DNA of 6,583 nucleotides from assembly GCA_026984895.1 (NCBI GenBank), contig JALSRF010000494.1, positions 1 through 6,583 of the forward strand, in the 5' to 3' direction. A program made the translations under genes and the position numbers. The notes under the pieces are model-generated. The model saw only the letters and a list, made by a program, of their open reading frames with translations, was not told where the DNA came from and searched no databases. The stretch is from Paracoccaceae bacterium (GTDB lineage Bacteria; Pseudomonadota; Alphaproteobacteria; Rhodobacterales; Rhodobacteraceae). This document shows, in pieces, positions 1 through 6,583 of this stretch (its first letter is position 1; the number at the start of each line of letters is the position of its first letter).

Positions 1-603
1 GCGCCGATCCATTGCGACGTGTCCATGCCCGACCGGGTTCCGGCGATGGTCGAGGAGGCGGTCGCGCGCCTCGGGGGGCTGGACGCGCTGGTCAACAATG
101 CCGGCGTGGCCGAGTTCGGGCCGATCGAACAGACCGGCTTCGAAGAGTGGCGCCGGGTTCTGGAAACCAACCTTGACGGCGTGTTCCTGTGTTCGCAGGC
201 GGCCACCCCGGCGCTGAAGCTGCGCAAGGGGGCCATCGTCAACATCGCCTCCATATCCGGGCTGCGCGCCTCGACGCTGCGCGTGGCCTACGGCACCTCC
301 AAGGCCGCCGTGCGCCAGTTGACCCTGCAACAGGCCGTGGAACTGGGCGAATACGGCATCCGCGCCAACTGCGTGGCCCCGGGGCCGGTGCGCACGAAAC
401 TGGCGATGGCGGTGCACACGCCCGAAATCATCGCCGCCTATCACGATGCGATTCCGCTGAACCGCTATGGCAACGAACGCGAGATTGCCCAGGTGATCTG
501 CTTTCTGTGTTCCGAGCAGGCCAGCTATGTCACCGGGCAGACCATCGCCGTCGATGGCGGCTTCGAAGCGGCCGGGGTCGGCCTGCCGGCGCTGCGCGAC
601 TGA
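1..603 (+). CDS. SDR family NAD(P)-dependent oxidoreductase, 5'-truncated by window edge
   Basis: The reading frame is open from base 1 to the TGA at 601-603, giving 200 visible residues of a classical short-chain dehydrogenase/reductase. Family members are about 250 residues, so roughly the first 50 are missing, including the TGxxxGxG nucleotide-binding loop. Visible landmarks, numbered from the first visible residue, are the cofactor-adenine Asp in CDVS (D6), NNAG (32-35), the structural Asn of LETNLDG (N57), the catalytic Ser of NIAS (S84), and YxxxK (Y97, K101). After these come the APGPVRT segment (126-132) and the usual C-terminal SYVTGQTIAVDGG (175-187). The catalytic Asn-Ser-Tyr-Lys set is therefore intact and the enzyme should be an active cytoplasmic NAD(P)-dependent oxidoreductase. 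The substrate cannot be told from sequence alone. An internal ATG at 25 is not the start, because conserved sequence lies upstream of it. The gene converges with the DMP19-family gene. Confidence 0.93.
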   Translation, partial: APIHCDVSMPDRVPAMVEEAVARLGGLDALVNNAGVAEFGPIEQTGFEEWRRVLETNLDGVFLCSQAATPALKLRKGAIVNIASISGLRASTLRVAYGTSKAAVRQLTLQQAVELGEYGIRANCVAPGPVRTKLAMAVHTPEIIAAYHDAIPLNRYGNEREIAQVICFLCSEQASYVTGQTIAVDGGFEAAGVGLPALRD

Positions 604-606
604 TCC

Positions 607-626
607 GCCCTGCCGCGCAACAGGGC
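607..626. terminator. Possible hairpin between two convergent genes
   Basis: GCCCTG (607-612) and CAGGGC (621-626) form a perfect 6-bp inverted repeat with an 8-nt loop, 4 bases after the SDR stop codon. No T-run follows on either strand, so it is not a standard intrinsic terminator. It could still help stop or stabilise the SDR transcript. The rest of 604-730 shows only GC-rich sequence and the tandem repeat listed separately. Confidence 0.25.
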
Positions 627-704
627 CGGTCGGCGACCTGCCCGGCGGACGGACCGAAGGGCGCACGGGCATGCGGGCGCCGTTTCACGCGCAAGGCGGC
701 GGCC

Positions 705-746
705 GGTTCGGCAGCCTCGGTTCGGCAGTCTCAGTTCGGCGATCTG
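705..746. repeat. 14-bp imperfect tandem repeat, three units
   Basis: Unit 1 (705-718, GGTTCGGCAGCCTC) and unit 2 (719-732, GGTTCGGCAGTCTC) differ at one base. Unit 3 (733-746, AGTTCGGCGATCTG) matches unit 2 at 10 of 14 positions. Unit 3 codes for the last residues of the DMP19-family protein, and that gene's stop codon (731-733) spans the junction of units 2 and 3. The array looks like local duplication outward from the 3' end of the gene. Function unknown. Confidence 0.6.
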
Positions 747-1276
747 GTAAAATAGAAGGCCGCGCGGTTGACCTTGAAATATTCGTCAAGCGCGACGGTG
801 GGGTCGGACTTCTGGAATGCGGCGTCCAGGTCGTCGAAACGCGGGCTCAGGCGCACGAGCATCCTGCGGCGCTCTTCGCGGCGCTCGGGCGGGATGCCTC
901 CAGCACGCAGCGCGGCAGCCGACAGGATCAGCGCATTTTCACTGGCGCCGATTTCGCGCAGCCCGCGCATCGCTTCCTCCCAGAGGATCCCGGCGGAGTT
1001 GTAGAAGAACCCGTGATGACCACCGTCGCAGGTTTCGGTCAGGTAAGCGAGCACCGCATGTGCCAGGCGCTGTTCGCGGGTGAAATGCTTCAGCGAGGCA
1101 CGGTATTCGGCGATGCCCTCGCCGGTGTTCACATGCAGCATGACCGGTTCGATTTCTTCCCACAGGCGCGCAACCCGTTGCCGCCGGGCGCCCGGGAAAA
1201 GGTGGATGATATTCGATTTGACCGCGCGCGAGTTGACCTCATGCGGGGTCTGAAGGGCCTTTGAATGAATCGCCAT
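731..1276 (-). CDS. DMP19/DUF4375 family protein
   Basis: This encodes a 181-residue protein. The core matches the DMP19 (DUF4375) family: a helical region LAHAVLAYLTETCDGG (71-86), then the signature DGGHHGFFYNSAG (84-96; family pattern roughly NGGxxQYFxNxxG), then EEAMRGLREIGA (100-111) and a helix with LSAAALRAGG (118-127). The founding Neisseria member is a DNA mimic that binds a transcription repressor. Other members have no known role, and that function should not be assumed here. I count about 22 Asp/Glu against 25 Lys/Arg, so the protein is not acidic overall. The ATG at 1276 was chosen because a GGA lies about 8 bases upstream. An ATG at 1315 and a TTG at 1327 are in frame but have no visible ribosome binding site. 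No signal peptide or membrane segment is seen. It lies downstream of clpB on the same strand but is separated from it by a terminator, so it is probably its own transcription unit. Confidence 0.8.
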   Translation of the reverse strand: MAIHSKALQTPHEVNSRAVKSNIIHLFPGARRQRVARLWEEIEPVMLHVNTGEGIAEYRASLKHFTREQRLAHAVLAYLTETCDGGHHGFFYNSAGILWEEAMRGLREIGASENALILSAAALRAGGIPPERREERRRMLVRLSPRFDDLDAAFQKSDPTVALDEYFKVNRAAFYFTRSPN

Positions 1277-1377
1277 GTCCGTTTTCCAAATCGTTTTCGT
1301 TGGCGCGGGGAACATCCGCAAGGACAAGACCTATCGGACCAGCTTGGCATAATTGCGACACGGTCGGGGCAAGGGAC

Positions 1378-1407
1378 AAGAAAATGGCCCCGCATTTCGG
1401 CGGGGCC
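1378..1407 (-). terminator. Intrinsic terminator of clpB
   Basis: On the minus strand GGCCCCGC (1407-1400) pairs perfectly with GCGGGGCC (1393-1386) around a 6-nt loop. It is followed directly by ATTTTCTT, a T-rich tract. The element lies 27 bases beyond the clpB stop codon. A second pairing is possible between flanking AAATGGCC (1382-1389) and GGCCATTT (1410-1417), which would compete with the main stem. It separates clpB from the downstream DMP19-family gene. The remainder of the 1277-1433 gap shows no clear promoter for that gene. Confidence 0.8.
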
Positions 1408-1433
1408 TTGGCCATTTCGACAGGTCGTGGCCA

Positions 1434-4037
<2,604 letters not shown>

Positions 4038-4045
4038 GGGTATGT

Positions 4046-4052
4046 CTCCTTT
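4046..4052 (-). promoter_or_regulatory. clpB ribosome binding site
   Basis: AAAGGAG on the minus strand lies 8 bases before the ATG at 4037. It decides the clpB start against the long upstream extension of the frame and against the second ATG at 4031. Confidence 0.85.
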
Positions 4053-4068
4053 CAAAAGCGCCCTTTTG
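4053..4068 (-). promoter_or_regulatory. Hairpin abutting the clpB ribosome binding site
   Basis: In the clpB leader, CAAAAG (4068-4063) and CTTTTG (4058-4053) form a perfect 6-bp stem with loop GGCG, ending immediately before AAAGGAG. A second small hairpin, CCCG-AAAG-CGGG, lies at 4105-4094 near the predicted 5' end of the transcript. The A-U-rich stem beside the ribosome binding site could tune translation with temperature, but this is inference; only the inverted repeat is seen. Confidence 0.35.
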
Positions 4069-4116
4069 GCCAGGTGCCCGCAAATGCAGCACACCCGCTT
4101 TCGGGCCTCATGTGCT

Positions 4117-4145
4117 ATGTGGGAAGCGGCCCGATCTCTTGCAAG
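4117..4145 (-). promoter_or_regulatory. Heat-shock (RpoH/sigma-32) type promoter of clpB
   Basis: On the minus strand CTTGCAA (4145-4139) and TCCCACAT (4124-4117) are separated by 14 bases. They resemble the RpoH consensus of CTTGAAA and CCCCATnT with 11-16 bases between. Transcription would begin near 4110 and give a leader of about 73 bases. The position upstream of a classic heat-shock gene supports the call. No CIRCE (HrcA) repeat is present. Confidence 0.7.
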
Positions 4146-4181
4146 GTCAGGCCAGTGTGAAATCGCAACCACCGTGTCGCG

Positions 4182-4204
4182 GCAGGCCCCGCGGCCAGGC
4201 CTGC
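4182..4204. repeat. Inverted repeat upstream of the methyltransferase start
   Basis: GCAGGCC (4182-4188) and GGCCTGC (4198-4204) form a perfect 7-bp inverted repeat with a 9-base spacer, ending 22 bases before the ATG at 4227. It could be a leader hairpin or a dyad operator. No known family of sites is recognised. No convincing + strand promoter is visible in the same region. Confidence 0.35.
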
Positions 4205-4226
4205 ATTTCCGGCGAAAGGACAGCGC

Positions 4227-4643
4227 ATGCGCAGCCTCGAGACCATCAGGAAATCCCTGCCCCGCACGGCCCTCTTGCGCGGCCAGATCCAGCACGCGAT
4301 GCTGGCCGCCCTGCTGACCGCCGGCGCCTGCTCGCTGCTGGGCGACCCGGAGACCGGCCTCTGGGGGATCGGCGCGAGAAACTGGGCCTGCATGACCATC
4401 GCCGTCGCGCTGTTCCACCAGTCCATGGTCGCCGTGGTCTGGCGCCTGCAACTGGTCTTCGGGGTGATGAGCCGGCTGTTCGGCGACAGGGCGCTGCGCC
4501 TCTGGGGCGCGATGTTCCTGCCGTTCCTGCTTGCCCGTCCGCTCCTGCTGCTCGCGGCCGGCATCGCTGATGCCAACAGCCTTGGCGGCCTGCGCGAACT
4601 CAACCTGCTGATCGGCGCCTTGCTGGTCATCGTCGCCGGTTGA
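4227..4643 (+). CDS. N-terminal fragment of the split methyltransferase (membrane part)
   Basis: This is the 138-residue product if TGA at 4641 is read as stop. It contains the ATG with its AAGGA ribosome binding site and about four hydrophobic segments, the last ending exactly at the stop (LLIGALLVIVAG, 127-138). It lacks the conserved cofactor-binding region, so it should have no methyltransferase activity alone. Confidence 0.6.
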   Translation: MRSLETIRKSLPRTALLRGQIQHAMLAALLTAGACSLLGDPETGLWGIGARNWACMTIAVALFHQSMVAVVWRLQLVFGVMSRLFGDRALRLWGAMFLPFLLARPLLLLAAGIADANSLGGLRELNLLIGALLVIVAG

Positions 4644-4655
4644 GGCGCCCATTCC

Positions 4656-4922
4656 GTGATCAGGTATTTCACCATCCCGCGCGCCCTTGGCGGCGATCAT
4701 TTCGATGATCGCTACCTCAACATGCCGATGGTGAACCAGGGCGCGTTCAGATACGCTTCCAACGCGATGTATGGCATCGTGTTCCTCGGCATGTGGGGCA
4801 TCGCGTTCCTGACCGATTCGTGGAACGCGCTGGTGCTGGCGCTGTTTCAGCACGCCTATATCTGGGTGCACATGTATTGCACCGAAGGCCCGGACCTGGC
4901 GTTGCTATACAAGGACGGCTGA
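4656..4922 (+). CDS. C-terminal fragment of the split methyltransferase (cofactor-binding part)
   Basis: This is the 88-residue piece after the internal TGA. The first usable start is GTG at 4656, with GAGG (4642-4645, overlapping the TGA) 10 bases upstream, so weak re-initiation is possible. It holds RALGGDHFDD, RYASNAMY, one or two hydrophobic segments, and HAYIWVHMYCTE. It is followed after 39 bases by pyrF. Whether it is translated separately is unknown. Confidence 0.5.
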   Translation: MIRYFTIPRALGGDHFDDRYLNMPMVNQGAFRYASNAMYGIVFLGMWGIAFLTDSWNALVLALFQHAYIWVHMYCTEGPDLALLYKDG

Positions 4923-4961
4923 TCCGCCTATACCGCGCGCGAACCGCAACCAGGAGCCCCC

Positions 4962-5663
4962 ATGACCCAAGCCGATGACCGCCTGATCGTCGCCCTCGAT
5001 CTGCCCGACGCCCATGCCGGGCTGCAACTGGCCGAAACGCTGGGCGACGCGGTGTCCTTCTACAAGATCGGGCTGGGGATGCTGACCGGCGGCGGGCTGG
5101 CGCTGGCGCGCGAACTCAAGGACGAACACGCCAAACGCGTGTTTCTCGACATGAAGCTGTTCGACATCGGCGCCACGGTGGAAGCCGCGGTGCGCGGGCT
5201 GGCGCGCTTCGATCTGGATTTCCTCACCGTCCACGGCGACCCCCAGGTGGTGCGCGCCGCACGCGAGGGGGCGGCGGGCAGCAAGACCCGCATCCTCGCC
5301 GTGACCATCCTGACCTCGCTTGACCGCGCCGACCTGGATGCGGCGCTGATCAAGCCCGCAGACCTGGGCGACCTCGTGATCGAACGCGCCGGGCGTGCGT
5401 TCGAGGCCGGGGCGCACGGGGTCATCGCCTCTGCGCGCGAGGCCGCCGCCATCCGCGCCCTGCCCGAGGCCGCGGGCCGGCTGATCGTTACCCCCGGGGT
5501 GCGCCCCGCCGGCGCCGATGCCGGCGACCAGAAGCGCATCGCCACCCCGGCCGCGGCCATCGCCGCCGGGGCCGATCACATCGTCGTCGGCCGCCCCGTC
5601 CGGCAGGCGGCGGACCCGCGCGCCGCGGCACTGGCCATCCGGGCGGAGATCGCCGGAGCCTGA
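4962..5663 (+). CDS. pyrF: Orotidine 5'-phosphate decarboxylase
   Basis: This encodes a 233-residue enzyme for the last step of UMP synthesis: OMP to UMP plus CO2, cytoplasmic, active as a dimer with a TIM-barrel fold. Visible landmarks are IVALDLP (9-15, substrate-contacting D13), FYKIGLGM (33-40, K35), and the catalytic motif DMKLFDIGATV (63-73). That motif supplies D63, K65 and D68 and fits the family pattern DxKxxDI[GP]xT. Downstream are FLTVHGD (87-93), VTPGVRP (176-182) and IVVGRPV (207-213, with phosphate-binding R211). The Lys-Asp-Lys-Asp catalytic set is complete. The second position after I69 is Ala rather than the more common Asn, which the pattern allows. The ATG at 4962 has AGGAG 5 bases upstream. 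The gene lies 39 bases after the interrupted methyltransferase on the same strand with no terminator between, so the two are probably co-transcribed, although their functions look unrelated. Confidence 0.97.
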   Translation: MTQADDRLIVALDLPDAHAGLQLAETLGDAVSFYKIGLGMLTGGGLALARELKDEHAKRVFLDMKLFDIGATVEAAVRGLARFDLDFLTVHGDPQVVRAAREGAAGSKTRILAVTILTSLDRADLDAALIKPADLGDLVIERAGRAFEAGAHGVIASAREAAAIRALPEAAGRLIVTPGVRPAGADAGDQKRIATPAAAIAAGADHIVVGRPVRQAADPRAAALAIRAEIAGA

Positions 5664-5794
5664 GCCGCACGCGCACATGGCCACCGCGCGCCGCCTCAAG
5701 GCGCCCCTGTGCCCGGGACACGCCGCGCTGCGGGCGCGATCTTCCTGCGGGGTCACAGGCGAAACCGCGCCGGCGGCCGGTCGGGCACGATGCC

Positions 5795-5814
5795 GGTGCC
5801 GGTCTGCCGGCGCC
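5795..5814. terminator. Possible hairpin between convergent pyrF and Trm112-family gene
   Basis: GGTGCCGG (5795-5802) can pair with CCGGCGCC (5807-5814) around TCTG, 8 bp with one G-T pair. It lies just past the stop of the minus-strand gene. No T-run follows on either strand, so termination is only a guess. Elsewhere in 5664-5819 there are other short GC-rich inverted repeats, for example GCGCC and GGCGC near 5690-5705, but no classic terminator. Confidence 0.2.
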
Positions 5815-5819
5815 ATGCC

Positions 5820-6002
5820 TTATTCCAGTGGCCGCGCCTCGTCCACCAGCATCACCGGGATGCCGTTTCGAACCGGAAACGCCAGCCCGGCGGCTTTCGA
5901 GATCAGTTCCTGTCTTTCGGCGTCATAGGCCAGCGTTGCCTGCGTCAGCGGGCAGACCAGCGCTTCCAGCATCCGGCGGTTGGCCTTCGGGAGGTCGATC
6001 AC
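5820..6002 (-). CDS. Trm112/UPF0434 family small protein
   Basis: This encodes a 60-residue protein with the whole family consensus: LEALVCPLTQATLAYD (12-27), then QELISKAAGLAFPVRNGIPV (31-50), then MLVDEARPL (51-59). In eukaryotes and archaea Trm112 is a zinc-binding activating partner of methyltransferases that modify tRNA, rRNA and release factor. The job of the short bacterial versions is not settled. Only one Cys (C17) is present, so a full four-Cys zinc site is absent; I recall other bacterial members being similar. The start is GTG at 6002, which overlaps the TGA of the LON-domain gene as GTGA, with GAGG 7 bases upstream. An upstream ATG at 6128 would read through the end of that gene in another frame with no homology and is rejected. 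Translational coupling to the LON-domain gene is likely. Confidence 0.9.
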   Translation of the reverse strand: MIDLPKANRRMLEALVCPLTQATLAYDAERQELISKAAGLAFPVRNGIPVMLVDEARPLE

Positions 6003-6583
6003 TGGATGACCTCTTCGCCTTCGCCGCCCAGCAACGCATACTCCATGAGCGTGGTCAGCGTTTCGCGGCGCTGGCAAAGGGTCGGTGCCTCCAGCAGCGC
6101 CTGACGGTCTTCGGTATCGAACGGGCACAGCATGGCCAGAGAGTTGATCAGGATCTCGTCGCCGGCGTCGCGCATGGAGTCCCAGTCCGCATCCAGTTCC
6201 TGGGTGGTGAAATACCGTTCCAGCAGGGAAAGAAAACGGGCGCGATCGAAACCGGGATCGTGTTCTTCATGGCCCAGATCGCCCTTGAACTCCGTCCAGT
6301 TTACACGGAACTTGCGATAGGGCGAAAAACCGTTCTCTTCGGAAAGGATGCGGAACCGCGACACGCCCGTCAGCGTGATCATGCAACGCCGGTCCGGCGT
6401 TTCGGAAAATGCGGTGACCCGGCCGGCGCAGCCGATTTCGTGCAGCGGAGCGGGCGAACGCGCGGCATCGGCGCCCGGCAACGGCTGGATCATCCCGATC
6501 AGGCGGTCCTGGGTCTTCAGCACATCGTCGAGCATCGCCAGGTAGCGTGGCTCGAACAGGTGCAGCGGCAGCCGTGCGCGCGG
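5999..6583 (-). CDS. LON peptidase substrate-binding (LON N-terminal) domain protein, 5'-truncated by window edge
   Basis: The frame is open from the right edge to the TGA at 6001-5999, giving 194 visible residues. The first visible part, LPLHLFEPRYLAML (5-18), is the hallmark of the Lon N-terminal domain. It is followed by GCAGRVTAF (51-59) and ITLTGVSRFRIL (69-80), then a helical C-terminal part with INSLAMLCPF (146-155). The family is about 210-220 residues, so roughly 20 residues and the true start lie outside the window; the ATG at 6535 is internal. There is no AAA+ or protease domain, so this is a stand-alone substrate-recognition-like domain protein. Its role is unknown, and proteolysis by itself is not expected. 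It is first in a pair with the Trm112-family gene, overlapping by 4 bases. Confidence 0.93.
   Translation of the reverse strand, partial: PRARLPLHLFEPRYLAMLDDVLKTQDRLIGMIQPLPGADAARSPAPLHEIGCAGRVTAFSETPDRRCMITLTGVSRFRILSEENGFSPYRKFRVNWTEFKGDLGHEEHDPGFDRARFLSLLERYFTTQELDADWDSMRDAGDEILINSLAMLCPFDTEDRQALLEAPTLCQRRETLTTLMEYALLGGEGEEVIQ

Larger units (their letters stand above)
4227..4922 (+). pseudogene. PEMT/isoprenylcysteine-methyltransferase-type membrane methyltransferase, interrupted by in-frame TGA
   Basis: One frame from the ATG at 4227 to the TGA at 4920-4922 gives 231 codons. That is about the normal length for the phosphatidylethanolamine N-methyltransferase-like family, but codon 139 (4641-4643) is TGA. 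There is no frameshift: sequence typical of the family continues in the same frame on both sides. The N-terminal part has hydrophobic segments near 22-38, 52-72, 94-112 and 125-138. The C-terminal part has SVIRYFTIPRALGGDHF (143-159), FRYASNAMY (174-182), and HAYIWVHMYCTEGPD (about 207-221), the conserved region that binds S-adenosylmethionine. Such enzymes methylate a membrane lipid or a membrane protein end group; the substrate is unknown here. A good AAGGA lies 6 bases before the ATG. The case may be a recent nonsense mutation, a sequencing error, or a stop-restart pair. Preserved sequence on both sides argues for a recent event or continued function. Confidence 0.75.

Noticed and set aside
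527..1264. A 245-codon + strand open frame across the SDR end and the DMP19-family gene
   Set aside because: It overlaps two supported genes in other frames and shows no family features.
1277..1385. Promoter for the DMP19-family gene
   Set aside because: TTGTCC or TTGCCC boxes and an AATTAT-like box can be found on the minus strand, but spacing is poor (12-19 bases depending on the pair chosen), so no promoter is called.
4641..4700. Selenocysteine reading of the TGA in the methyltransferase
   Set aside because: No convincing SECIS-type hairpin was seen just downstream, and this family is not known to use selenocysteine; a point mutation, error or restart is simpler.
4038..4871. Upstream extension of the clpB frame to 4871
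   Set aside because: The added 278 residues are low-complexity, unlike any ClpB N-terminus, and lie across the divergent methyltransferase gene and the promoter. The ATG at 4037 has a strong ribosome binding site.
4905..5816. A 303-codon minus-strand open frame opposite pyrF
   Set aside because: It is the mirror of pyrF, with Gly/Arg/Ala-rich sequence and no domain, and pyrF is certain.

Overview
The window is a high-GC (about two thirds G+C) stretch of ordinary chromosome-like DNA. It probably comes from an alphaproteobacterium of the Rhodobacteraceae/Rhodobacterales group. The evidence is the codon bias, the style of the ClpB and PyrF proteins, and the LON-domain/Trm112 gene pair, which I recall as common in that group. 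Taxonomy is inferred from protein character only; no rRNA or tRNA gene is present.

Layout, left to right. (1) A short-chain dehydrogenase/reductase, truncated by the left edge, runs on the + strand (1-603). (2) It converges with a minus-strand gene for a DMP19/DUF4375-family protein (731-1276). A 14-bp imperfect tandem repeat lies at the 3' end of that gene. (3) Also on the minus strand is a complete clpB disaggregase gene (1434-4037). It has an intrinsic terminator just beyond its stop and a good match to a heat-shock (RpoH) promoter upstream. (4) Divergent from clpB, on the + strand, is a phospholipid/isoprenylcysteine-type membrane methyltransferase gene (4227-4922). It is interrupted by a single in-frame TGA at 4641-4643. 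(5) Orotidine 5'-phosphate decarboxylase, pyrF (4962-5663), follows 39 bp later on the same strand and is probably co-transcribed. (6) A convergent minus-strand pair closes the window: a Trm112-family small protein (5820-6002) and, upstream of it, a LON substrate-binding-domain protein that runs off the right edge (5999-6583). The two genes overlap by 4 bp (GTGA).

The genes are mostly unrelated housekeeping functions: protein disaggregation, pyrimidine synthesis, membrane lipid or protein methylation, and an SDR of unknown substrate. No mobile element, CRISPR array, toxin-antitoxin pair or defence cassette was seen. No stretch longer than 300 bases lacks a gene; the longest intergenic region is the 189-bp clpB/methyltransferase divergent region, which holds the promoter and hairpins described below.

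I do not see a convincing undescribed system. The points most worth a second look are the in-frame stop in the methyltransferase (with a possible restart site right behind it), the net-basic composition of a protein from a family named for DNA mimicry, and the hairpin abutting the clpB ribosome binding site downstream of a heat-shock promoter.
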